Below are positions 1 to 5,841 of a DNA stretch of 12,296 nt, piece by piece (position 1 is the first letter of the stretch; each line of letters starts with the position of its first letter). A program made the translations under genes and the position numbers. Source of the DNA: Stenotrophomonas sp. (GTDB lineage: Bacteria > Pseudomonadota > Gammaproteobacteria > Xanthomonadales > Xanthomonadaceae). Where the stretch lies: positions 1 through 12,296 of the forward strand of contig DQIG01000316.1 of assembly GCA_003525885.1 (NCBI GenBank), in the 5' to 3' direction. The notes under the pieces were generated by a model that was not told where the DNA came from, ran no database searches, and saw nothing but the letters and a program-made list of their open reading frames with translations.

Positions 1-8
1 GCGAAATG

Positions 9-32
9 CATCCACGCATGGCGTGGATCTAC
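9..32 (-). repeat. SMAG-type (GTAG) palindromic repeat
   Basis: Read on the minus strand, a GTAG tetranucleotide (plus 29-32 is CTAC) is followed by an 8-bp perfect hairpin, ATCCACGC / GCGTGGAT, with a 3-nt loop (plus 10-28). A GTAG head on a short palindrome is the signature of the SMAG intergenic repeats of S. maltophilia. The sequence is seen directly; the family assignment is from memory. Confidence 0.75.
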
Positions 33-44
33 TGGATGCAGATG

Positions 45-77
45 CAGAAACCCCGCCGGAAGGCGGGGTTTCTGTTT
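45..77 (+). terminator. Intrinsic-terminator-like hairpin for a gene left of the window
   Basis: A 13-bp perfect stem (45-57 with 62-74) closes a GGAA loop and is followed by only a short TTT run. The stem ends in CTTTG/CAAAG-like A/T pairs (GAAACCCC / GGGGTTTC), typical of terminators in this window. It most likely ends an unseen plus-strand gene to the left. Nothing else that looks coding is visible in 1-174. Confidence 0.6.
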
Positions 78-113
78 GCGGCCTTGTCGCGATGCATGCA
101 CGCGTTGTGCAGC

Positions 114-134
114 CATGCCCGAACGCCGGGCATG
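114..134. repeat. Short intergenic inverted repeat
   Basis: CATGCCCG (114-121) and CGGGCATG (127-134) form a perfect 8-bp stem around AACGC. It lies just beyond the terminator of the first tRNA gene. A similar CCGGGCA motif precedes the poly-A/hairpin unit after the second tRNA (about 2092-2101), so it may be part of a duplicated tRNA flank. Function unknown. Confidence 0.45.
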
Positions 135-157
135 AAAAAACCCGCTTTCGCGGGTTT
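135..157 (-). terminator. Terminator of tRNA-Leu copy 1
   Basis: On the minus strand, AAACCCGC / GCGGGTTT (150-157 with 138-145) forms an 8-bp stem around a 4-nt loop. It is followed by a U tract (plus-strand A run 135-140). It starts 18 nt after the encoded CCA end of the tRNA gene, as expected for its own intrinsic terminator. Confidence 0.85.
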
Positions 158-174
158 GATCATTTGCTGAGTCG

Positions 175-261
175 TGGTGCCCAGGAGAGGACTCGAACCT
201 CCACGAAGTTGCCCCCGCTAGCACCTGAAGCTAGTGCGTCTACCAATTCCGCCACCTGGGC
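175..261 (-). tRNA. tRNA-Leu (anticodon CAG), copy 1
   Basis: The minus strand folds as a class II tRNA with a long variable arm. The acceptor GCCCAGG pairs with CCTGGGC, the anticodon stem CTAGC/GCTAG encloses the loop TTCAGGT, and the anticodon is CAG (reads CUG). The T loop is TTCGAGT, and the variable arm is a 5-bp stem closed by GCAA. The 3' CCA is encoded. The 87 nt are identical to copy 2 at 2140-2226. The gene has its own promoter at 276-304 and its own terminator at 135-157. Confidence 0.97.
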
Positions 262-275
262 GACTCAGGAGACGA

Positions 276-304
276 ATTATGGGGAACAACAGAGGATGTG
301 TCAA
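276..304 (-). promoter_or_regulatory. Sigma70 promoter of tRNA-Leu copy 1
   Basis: The minus strand has a perfect -35 TTGACA (plus 299-304), a 17-bp spacer, and -10 CATAAT (plus 276-281). The -10 box ends 14 nt before the mature tRNA 5' end, which leaves a 5' leader of about 7 nt for RNase P to remove. The -35 box begins only 7 nt past the stop codon of the lysR gene. Confidence 0.85.
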
Positions 305-311
305 CAACATT

Positions 312-1211
312 TCACACTTTTTTCTGCGGCTGCACGCCCAGGTGATGCAGCAGGCTGCGCATCGCCGGTGACAGTTGCGTCCACTCGGCAAAACACGCGC
401 ACAGGCGACGTTGTGCCCACGCATCGGAGAGCGCTATGCCAATCGTGTGCGTGCTGCGCCGATGCTGGCGCGCGATGGTCCGCGGCACGATGCCGACACC
501 GATTCCGTGGCCGACCATGATGCACACGCCTTCGAAGGTCTTCATGCGGATGCGCACATCCAGGCGGCGCCCGATGTCGTGGGCCTGGTCTTCGATGTAG
601 GTCTGCAGTGCATTGCCATCGGCGAGGGCGACGAAGGTCTCGCCGGCAACATCGGCGAAGGCCAGCGTGCGCCGTGTGGCGAAGTCGTGGTCGGCCGGCA
701 GCAGCATCACCAGTGGATCTTCGGCCACCACGTGCTGCTGCAGGCCGGCGGCGTCGACCGCATCGCTGATGATGCCGGCCTCGGCCTGGCCGGCGCTGAT
801 CGCGCGTACGACTTCGGGGCTGGTGCGCTCGAGCAGTTCGACATGCAGGCGCGGGCGTTCGGCCAGCCACGGCGCCAGCCGCGAGGGCAGGTAGTTGGTC
901 AGTGCTGCGGTGTTGGCATACAGATGCAGGGTGCCGCGCGCGCCATGCGCGAACGCCTGCAGTTCACCGCGCAGCTGGGCCTGCTGCTGCAGAATCAAAC
1001 GTGCATGGTGGGCGAGGGCGGCACCGGCTTCGGTCAGGCTGACGCCGCGCGGATGCCGGTTCAGCAACGCAGTGCCAGCGTCGGTTTCGATCGTGCGCAG
1101 GCGTTCGCTGGCCGAACCCAGGGCCAGGTTCGCCTGCGCTGCGCCGGCCGTGATGCTGCCGGCCTCGACAATCGCCAGGAACAGTCGCAGGTCGGCAATG
1201 TCCATCCGCAT
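312..1211 (-). CDS. LysR-type transcriptional regulator
   Basis: This 299-aa protein has the usual LysR-family length. The N-terminal winged helix-turn-helix covers about residues 5-65 (LRLFLAIVEAGSITAGAA, then SERLRTIE and LNRHPRGVSLTEAG). A LysR substrate-binding domain follows to about residue 290. The ATG at 1211 is chosen because GAGGG sits 6 nt upstream on the minus strand; a second ATG two codons later is possible. The gene diverges from the TSUP transporter, the classic layout of a LysR regulator and its target, so the transporter is its probable target. The inducer cannot be read from sequence. No terminator is visible after the stop, so transcription may run into tRNA copy 1. Confidence 0.93.
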   Translation of the reverse strand: MRMDIADLRLFLAIVEAGSITAGAAQANLALGSASERLRTIETDAGTALLNRHPRGVSLTEAGAALAHHARLILQQQAQLRGELQAFAHGARGTLHLYANTAALTNYLPSRLAPWLAERPRLHVELLERTSPEVVRAISAGQAEAGIISDAVDAAGLQQHVVAEDPLVMLLPADHDFATRRTLAFADVAGETFVALADGNALQTYIEDQAHDIGRRLDVRIRMKTFEGVCIMVGHGIGVGIVPRTIARQHRRSTHTIGIALSDAWAQRRLCACFAEWTQLSPAMRSLLHHLGVQPQKKV

Positions 1212-1237
1212 GTGATGCCCTCATCGCAATGCCCGCG

Positions 1238-1256
1238 CCTTCGGGTCAGCCGAAGG
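1238..1256. promoter_or_regulatory. Candidate LysR operator dyad
   Basis: CCTTCGG (1238-1244) and CCGAAGG (1250-1256) are perfect 7-bp inverted arms separated by 5 nt, in the divergent lysR/transporter gap. The dyad contains the T-N11-A spacing typical of LysR-family boxes (T1241, A1253). It lies 27 bp upstream of the lysR start codon, so autoregulation is possible. This is inference from symmetry and position only; a transcribed hairpin is the alternative. Confidence 0.4.
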
Positions 1257-1274
1257 GTGGGCCGGGAAGACCGC

Positions 1275-1303
1275 ATTGTGCGCCGGGCGACGGCCCGATC
1301 CAA
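1275..1303 (-). promoter_or_regulatory. Possible lysR promoter
   Basis: On the minus strand, TTGGAT (plus 1298-1303) and CACAAT (plus 1275-1280) are separated by 17 bp. The same -10 hexamer CACAAT is used by the third tRNA gene. Transcription would start near 1268 and pass through the dyad at 1238-1256. The -35 match is weak. Confidence 0.3.
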
Positions 1304-1322
1304 TGAAGGCATGAATGAATCG

Positions 1323-2057
1323 ATGTACTTCTATGGGCTGCTGGTGCTGGTGTTCGCGCTGGCCGGCGTGGTCAAGGGCGTGACCGGCATGGGCCTGCCG
1401 ACCGTGGCGATGGGGCTGCTGGGCAGCACGCTGTCGCCGGTGGCGGCAGCGTCGATGCTGTTCATTCCGACCTTCGTCACCAATGCGTGGCAGCTGTTGT
1501 CCGGGCCTGCGCTCGGCCACATCGTGCGGCGGCTGTGGCCGATGATGCTGGCCGTGGTGGTGGTGACGCTGGGTTCGGCCGCGCTGCTGGTGCGGGTCGA
1601 TCGCACCTGGTCGCGGGTTGCGCTGGGCGTGGCATTGGTGGTCTATGCCGCCTATGCGTTGCTTGCGCCGGTGTTCCGCGTGCCGCAGCGGCGCGAGCGC
1701 TGGCTGGGGCCGCTGGTGGGCGCATTGTCCGGCGTGGTGACCGGGGCCACCGGCGTGTTCGTGATGCCGGCGGTGCCGTACCTGCAGTCGCTGGGGCTGC
1801 AGCGCGAGGAGCTGGTGCAGGCGCTCGGGCTGGCGTTCACCGTGTCGACGATTGCGCTGACCTCGGGCCTGGTGCTGCATGGTGCGTTCGGCATCCAGCA
1901 ACTGGGCTTGAGTGCACTGGCAGTGGTGCCGGCGCTGCTGGGCATGTGGCTGGGCCAGGTGATCCGGCAGCGGATCAGCGCGCGGGTGTTCCGCGCCTGT
2001 TTCCTTGGATTCCTGTTGCTGCTTGGGCTGGAGCTGGTGCTGCGGCCGTTGTTCTGA
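1323..2057 (+). CDS. TSUP family membrane transporter (TauE/SafE-like)
   Basis: This 244-aa, very hydrophobic inner-membrane protein has about seven to eight predicted membrane segments. It shows the internal duplication of the TSUP (TauE/SafE) family: GVVKGVTGMGLPT near residues 15-27 and GVVTGATGVFVMPAVPYL near 138-154. Family members export or import small sulfur- or carbon-containing anions such as sulfite or sulfoacetate; the substrate here is unknown. The start is uncertain. ATG 1323 has GAAGG 13 nt upstream, while in-frame ATG 1311 (four residues longer) has the same motif only 1 nt away. The open frame continues far upstream as a shadow of lysR. The divergent LysR gene is the likely regulator, and the bidirectional hairpin at 2102-2123 may end the transcript. 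Confidence 0.88.
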   Translation: MYFYGLLVLVFALAGVVKGVTGMGLPTVAMGLLGSTLSPVAAASMLFIPTFVTNAWQLLSGPALGHIVRRLWPMMLAVVVVTLGSAALLVRVDRTWSRVALGVALVVYAAYALLAPVFRVPQRRERWLGPLVGALSGVVTGATGVFVMPAVPYLQSLGLQREELVQALGLAFTVSTIALTSGLVLHGAFGIQQLGLSALAVVPALLGMWLGQVIRQRISARVFRACFLGFLLLLGLELVLRPLF

Positions 2058-2101
2058 TGGTGTTCGCGGTCGGCTCTGCAGAAGCTTGAATCCCGGGCAA
2101 G

Positions 2102-2123
2102 AAAAAACCCGCTTGCGCGGGTT
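2102..2123 (-). terminator. Terminator of tRNA-Leu copy 2
   Basis: AACCCGC / GCGGGTT (2106-2112 with 2117-2123) forms a 7-bp stem around TTGC. On the minus strand it is followed by a U tract (plus-strand A run 2102-2107). On the plus strand it is followed by the T-rich stretch GTTTTCTTTCTC, so it may also serve the TSUP gene that ends at 2057. Confidence 0.8.
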
Positions 2124-2139
2124 GTTTTCTTTCTCGACA

Positions 2140-2226
2140 TGGTGCCCAGGAGAGGACTCGAACCTCCACGAAGTTGCCCCCGCTAGCACCTGAAGCTAGT
2201 GCGTCTACCAATTCCGCCACCTGGGC
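2140..2226 (-). tRNA. tRNA-Leu (anticodon CAG), copy 2
   Basis: This is an 87-nt class II tRNA identical base for base to copy 1, including the encoded CCA, the anticodon loop TTCAGGT and the GCAA-capped variable arm. It has an independent promoter at 2240-2268 and a terminator at 2102-2123. With copy 1 it forms an 87-bp direct repeat flanking the lysR/TSUP pair. Confidence 0.97.
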
Positions 2227-2239
2227 GTCGAGGAGCGAG

Positions 2240-2268
2240 ATTATGGGGTGTTGTTACGGGGGTGTCAA
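2240..2268 (-). promoter_or_regulatory. Sigma70 promoter of tRNA-Leu copy 2
   Basis: The minus strand has -35 TTGACA (plus 2263-2268), a 17-bp spacer and -10 CATAAT (plus 2240-2245). The -10 box ends 13 nt before the tRNA 5' end. The hexamers and spacing are the same as for copy 1, although the spacer sequences differ. Confidence 0.85.
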
Positions 2269-2285
2269 CACCTTTTGCTGACTCG

Positions 2286-2382
2286 GGGGTCAGAGCCCTT
2301 TCCTGTGGAAAGGGATCCGACCCCAGCGCCGATCGAAGCCGGGGTCGGATCCCGATTCGCTTGCGAAAGGGGCTCTGACCCC
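2286..2382. repeat. Composite nested inverted repeat (GGGGTC...GACCCC family)
   Basis: Two hairpins lie in tandem: 2286-2324 (18-nt arms, 16 matches) and 2341-2382 (20-nt arms, 16 matches). The first has a TCAGAGCC left arm and a right arm of the GGATCCGA type. The second has the reverse order. The alternative pairings are therefore perfect: 2312-2324 with 2341-2353 (13 bp) and 2286-2298 with 2370-2382 (13 bp). The element lies between the promoter of tRNA copy 2 and the terminator of tRNA copy 3. A third family member forms the terminator at 6599-6642. I cannot name an established family for it. Confidence 0.8.
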
Positions 2383-2407
2383 AGGGCCACAACGCCGGAT
2401 TGCAGGC

Positions 2408-2440
2408 AAAAAAAATCCCCGCCGAAGCGAGGAGTTTTTT
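2408..2440 (-). terminator. Terminator of tRNA-Leu copy 3
   Basis: The stem 2416-2422 / 2427-2433 (one G-U wobble) encloses a 4-nt loop, CGAA on the plus strand. It is extended beyond one mismatch by A:U pairs. The minus-strand transcript ends in eight U residues (plus A run 2408-2415). Plus-strand T residues at 2435-2440 make it potentially bidirectional. It starts 3 nt after the tRNA CCA end. Confidence 0.85.
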
Positions 2441-2443
2441 CGT

Positions 2444-2528
<85 letters not shown>

Positions 2529-2542
2529 GTTCCAGAGGCGCA

Positions 2543-2571
2543 ATTGTGAAGATGAATCCGCAGGGTGTCAA
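2543..2571 (-). promoter_or_regulatory. Sigma70 promoter of tRNA-Leu copy 3
   Basis: The minus strand has -35 TTGACA (plus 2566-2571), a 17-bp spacer and -10 CACAAT (plus 2543-2548). The -10 box ends 14 nt before the tRNA 5' end. It diverges from rnr, whose start codon is about 85 bp away. Confidence 0.8.
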
Positions 2572-2656
2572 CGACTTCCTGAATTTTTTTCACGCAATGC
2601 CTTCAAGGAGGTCGCTGACCCGTTCTGCACGCCATCAACGGCTACCATGTAGGGCG

Positions 2657-5122
2657 ATGACTACCAAAAAACCAAGCAAGGGCGGGAGCAAGTCCCGCAG
2701 CCAGGCCCCCAACAAGGGCGCCAAGGCGGGCGCAGCCCGCACCACCAAGCCGGGCAAGCCGTTGCCGGGCTGGTTCCCCGAATTGAATGAAGGTGTTGCC
2801 GCGCCGCGTGGCCGCAAGGTTCGCGGTACGGACGTTCCGGGTCCGGCCCCGGGCCGCAAGCTGCCGCCGACCGGCAAGGTGATCGACGATCCCTATGCCG
2901 CCCGCGAAGCCGAGAAATACGAACAGCCCATCGCCAGCCGCGAGGCCATCCTGGCCCTGCTGGAGCGTTGCGAAGGGCCGCAGACTGCCGAGGAACTGGG
3001 CGCACGCCTGGGCCTGACCGCACCAGACCGGGCCGAGGCGCTGTCGCGCCGGCTTGGCGCCATGGTCCGTGACGGCCAGCTGGTGCAGAACCGCCGCGGT
3101 GGCTTCGCCCCGATCCAGACGTTGAACCTGGTCACCGGCGTGGTGATCGCCAACCCGGAAGGGTTCGGTTTCCTGCGCCCGGTCGAGGGCGGCGACGACC
3201 TGTTCCTGCCGCCTTATGAGATGCGCAAGGTGATGCACGGCGACAAGGTGCTCGCCCGTGTGACCGGCATCGATCACCGTGGCCGCCGCGAAGGCAGCAT
3301 CGCACGCGTGCTGGAACGCGGCATGACCCGCCTAATCGGCCGCTTCAGTATCGAGATGGGCATCAATTACGTGGTGCCCGACGACAAGCGCGTGCAGCGC
3401 AACGTGCAGGTGCCGCCGGACCAGACCGGTGGCGCGCGCGACGGCCAGCTGGTGGTCTGCGAACTGACCCAGGCGCCGGACAGCCGCCGTCCGCCGATCG
3501 GCCGCATCATCGCCGTGCTCGGCGACAAGCTGACCGCCTCGCTGGTGGTGGAGACCGCCATCCACGGCCACGAGCTGCCGTTCGAGTTCCCACAGGAAGT
3601 GCTGGACGAAGCCGCATCGGTGCCGCTGGTGGTCGAGCCGGCGATGATCGGCGGCCGCGTCGACCTGCGCAGCATGCCGCTGGTCACCATCGATGGCGAG
3701 GATGCCAAGGACTTCGACGACGCGGTGTACTGCGAGCCGAATGCCGATGGTTTCCGCCTGGTGGTGGCGATTGCCGATGTCTCGAATTACGTCCGCCCCG
3801 GCACGCCGTTGGACGAAGAAGCGCAGAAGCGTGCCACCTCGGTGTACTTCCCGGGCTTCGTGGTGCCGATGCTGCCGGAGACGCTCTCCAACGGCATCTG
3901 TTCGCTGATGCCGAAGGTCGACCGCATGTGTTTCGTCTGCGACATGCAGATCGACCGCGACGGCCTGGTGACGCATTCGCGCTTCTATGAGGCGGTGATG
4001 AATTCGCACGCGCGCCTGACCTACACCCAGGTGTGGAAGGCGGTGGGCGAGGACGATGCCGATACCAAGGCCTGGATGGGTGACCTGCTGCCGCAGGTGC
4101 AGCGCCTGCACCAGCTGTACAAGGTGCTGTCCAAGGCGCGTGCCAAGCGTGGTGCCATCGAGTTCGAAAGCAGCGAAGTGCGCTTCGTGCTGGACAACCG
4201 CGGGGAAGTCACCCAGGCCGGCATGCTGGTGCGCAACGATGCGCACAAGCTGATCGAGGAGTGCATGATCGCGGCCAACGTCGAGGCGGCGAAGTACCTG
4301 CTGTCGCATCACGTGCCGGCGCCGTACCGCATCCACGAGAAGCCGCCGGAAACCAAGTACGCCGACCTGCTGGAATTCCTCAAGGAGTTCAAGCTGAGCC
4401 TGCCGCCGTGGTCGAAGGTGCGCCCGGGCGATTACACCAAGCTGCTGAAGAAGATCCGCGACCGCCCCGATGCCACGCTGCTGGAGTCGGTGCTGCTGCG
4501 CAGCCAGAGCCTGGCGATCTACAGCCCGGAGAACCATGGCCACTTCGGCCTGGCGCTGGAGGCCTACGCGCACTTCACTTCGCCGATCCGCCGTTATCCC
4601 GATCTGCTGGTGCACCGCGCGATCAAGCACGCGTTGTCCGGCAAGCCGCTGGACAAGTTCACCTACAACGCGCGTGAAATGGCTGCGCTGGCGCTGCAGT
4701 GCTCCGAGCGTGAGCGTCGTGCCGACGAGGCCGAGCGCGAGGTCGACGAGCGCTACCGCGCGGCGTGGATGGAAAAGCACGTGGGCGGCCAGTTCGACGG
4801 CGTGATCAGCGGGGTGACCAGCTTTGGCCTGTTCGTCGAGCTTGACGAGTCGAAGGTGCAGGGCCTGGTCCATGTGACCCAGCTGCCGCAGGACTATTAC
4901 AAGTTCGACGCCACCCGCAAGACGCTGACCGGCGAGCGCCGCGGCAGCAGCTACCGGCTGGGCGACCGCGTGCGCATCCTGGTGCTGAAGGCCAGCATGG
5001 AAGAACGCAAGATCGACTTCCGCCTGGTCGAGCACAAGGGCGAGGACGAAGGCGACGGCGACGGCCTGCCGCCGCTGCCGGAGCGTGGCAAGCCGGCCAA
5101 GCGCACCAAGAAGCAGTATTGA
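2657..5122 (+). CDS. rnr: Ribonuclease R (3'-5' exoribonuclease)
   Basis: This is an 821-aa RNB-family exonuclease that degrades structured RNA in the cytoplasm and takes part in mRNA, rRNA and tmRNA-linked turnover. A winged-helix region (about residues 85-155) starts at REAEKYEQPIASREAIL, where E. coli RNase R essentially begins. Two cold-shock/OB domains follow. The RNB core carries the catalytic acidic cluster DGEDAKDFDDA (residues 346-356), and an S1 domain lies at about 709-790. About 75 extra Lys/Gly/Pro-rich residues precede the winged helix, and the C-terminal tail after S1 is short (ending KRTKKQY). The ATG at 2657 has AGGG only 2 nt upstream. ATG 2597 would add 20 residues but lacks a ribosome site. 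rlmB lies downstream in the same direction, as in enterobacteria, but separated by the GFA gene. Confidence 0.96.
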   Translation: MTTKKPSKGGSKSRSQAPNKGAKAGAARTTKPGKPLPGWFPELNEGVAAPRGRKVRGTDVPGPAPGRKLPPTGKVIDDPYAAREAEKYEQPIASREAILALLERCEGPQTAEELGARLGLTAPDRAEALSRRLGAMVRDGQLVQNRRGGFAPIQTLNLVTGVVIANPEGFGFLRPVEGGDDLFLPPYEMRKVMHGDKVLARVTGIDHRGRREGSIARVLERGMTRLIGRFSIEMGINYVVPDDKRVQRNVQVPPDQTGGARDGQLVVCELTQAPDSRRPPIGRIIAVLGDKLTASLVVETAIHGHELPFEFPQEVLDEAASVPLVVEPAMIGGRVDLRSMPLVTIDGEDAKDFDDAVYCEPNADGFRLVVAIADVSNYVRPGTPLDEEAQKRATSVYFPGFVVPMLPETLSNGICSLMPKVDRMCFVCDMQIDRDGLVTHSRFYEAVMNSHARLTYTQVWKAVGEDDADTKAWMGDLLPQVQRLHQLYKVLSKARAKRGAIEFESSEVRFVLDNRGEVTQAGMLVRNDAHKLIEECMIAANVEAAKYLLSHHVPAPYRIHEKPPETKYADLLEFLKEFKLSLPPWSKVRPGDYTKLLKKIRDRPDATLLESVLLRSQSLAIYSPENHGHFGLALEAYAHFTSPIRRYPDLLVHRAIKHALSGKPLDKFTYNAREMAALALQCSERERRADEAEREVDERYRAAWMEKHVGGQFDGVISGVTSFGLFVELDESKVQGLVHVTQLPQDYYKFDATRKTLTGERRGSSYRLGDRVRILVLKASMEERKIDFRLVEHKGEDEGDGDGLPPLPERGKPAKRTKKQY

Positions 5123-5127
5123 AAGGC

Positions 5128-5183
5128 GTGCCGACCAACGGTCGGCACCCACCTCACCCGGTAGGTGCCAACCTTGGTTGGCA
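5128..5183. repeat. SMAG-type repeat dimer, head to head
   Basis: Two hairpins occur here. GTGCCGACC / GGTCGGCAC (5128-5136, 5140-5148) reads outward on the minus strand with a degenerate head, GTGG in place of GTAG. GTGCCAACC / GGTTGGCAC (5164-5172, 5175-5183) is preceded by an intact GTAG at 5161-5164. The pair lies between the rnr stop and the GFA ribosome-binding site and could stabilise the rnr mRNA 3' end or attenuate transcription. The same dimer architecture recurs at 6651-6700. Confidence 0.75.
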
Positions 5184-5204
5184 CGTCGTTACGGAGGAAC
5201 GCAC

Positions 5205-5687
5205 ATGCAGGGCCAACCCGAATACAGCGGCGGTTGCCAGTGCGGGGCGATCCGCTTCCAGGCGCGCGGCGCGCTGACCGACAGCTCGATCTGCCATTGC
5301 CGGATGTGCCAGAAGGCCTTTGGTGCCTATTACGCGCCACTGGTGTCGGTGCGCGGCGTGCAGTTCAGCTGGACCCGCGGCCAGCCGCGCTATTTCCAGT
5401 CCTCCAACGTGGTACGACGGGGCTTCTGCGCCGATTGTGGTACGCCGTTGACCTACGAGGCGCCGGACGGCGTGGCGGTGGCGGCCGGTGCCTTTGACGA
5501 ACCCGAGCGCCTGCCGCCGACGATCCAGTACGGGGTCGAGCGCAAGCTGCCGTTCGTCGATACCTTGGCCAGCCTGCCGGCCCGTCGTACCGAGGAAGAC
5601 ATTGCGGCGCTGGATTTCCTGGCCACGATCGTGTCCCACCAGCACCCCGACCACGACACCCCACACTGGCCGCCGCGCAGCCGGTGA
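5205..5687 (+). CDS. GFA/CENP-V family zinc-binding protein
   Basis: This 160-aa protein has the Mss4-like fold signature of the GFA family. The metal-binding cysteines lie in three clusters: GGCQCG (C11, C13), ICHCRMC (C30, C32, C35) and FCADCGTPL (C75, C78). The founding member acts on glutathione and formaldehyde to give S-hydroxymethylglutathione. Most small homologues have no proven activity, so the substrate here is unknown. The start is well supported: GGAGG at 5193-5197 is 7 nt before ATG 5205. An in-frame extension further upstream runs through the SMAG repeat and is rejected. The gene sits between rnr and rlmB with GTAG-type repeats on both sides. Its His/Asp/Pro-rich C-terminus (after residue 145) looks like a non-conserved tail. 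Confidence 0.9.
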   Translation: MQGQPEYSGGCQCGAIRFQARGALTDSSICHCRMCQKAFGAYYAPLVSVRGVQFSWTRGQPRYFQSSNVVRRGFCADCGTPLTYEAPDGVAVAAGAFDEPERLPPTIQYGVERKLPFVDTLASLPARRTEEDIAALDFLATIVSHQHPDHDTPHWPPRSR

Positions 5688-5693
5688 CACTCG

Positions 5694-5770
5694 GTAGAGC
5701 CGAGCCCACGCTCGGCTGGCGGGTCGCCGCAGCCTGAACCCAGGGCAGCAGAGCGCAGGCTCGGCTCTAC
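5694..5770. repeat. Inverted pair of SMAG-type repeats
   Basis: GTAG (5694-5697) starts a hairpin with arms AGCCGAGC / GCTCGGCT (5698-5705, 5710-5717). A second copy faces it from 5770 back, with CTAC at 5767-5770. The outer 12 bases of the two copies (5694-5705 and 5759-5770) are perfect inverted repeats. The second copy's own distal arm is degenerate. The element fills much of the gap between the GFA gene and rlmB. Confidence 0.8.
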
Positions 5771-5841
5771 AGGCGGGCCCGCCGCAGCGCCCGGCCCGCC
5801 GATGCTCTACCATAGCCACCCCCTTTCCGGTCCCCGCCCGC

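Noticed and set aside
23..520. Open frame of 165 codons covering tRNA copy 1
   Set aside because: It runs through a terminator, a complete tRNA and the lysR 3' end in another frame.
375..1310. A long open frame that extends the TSUP transporter about 310 codons upstream
   Set aside because: It is antisense to the well-supported lysR gene, its translation shows no domain, and hydrophobic TSUP sequence begins only near 1323.
1221..2189. Minus-strand frame of 322 codons opposite the transporter
   Set aside because: It is His/Gln/Arg-rich shadow translation of a GC-rich gene and overlaps tRNA copy 2.
2227..2443. A small hidden gene or riboswitch between tRNA copies 2 and 3
   Set aside because: The interval is explained by a promoter, the composite hairpin repeat and a terminator. 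No coding frame with a ribosome site is seen.
2597..2656. Earlier rnr start at ATG 2597
   Set aside because: There is no ribosome site before it, and the added residues resemble non-coding leader. It is kept only as an alternative in the findings.
3332..5152. Minus-strand frame of 606 codons opposite rnr
   Set aside because: The opposite strand encodes a complete RNase R with catalytic motifs; the antisense product is low-complexity His/Arg/Leu-rich with no motif.
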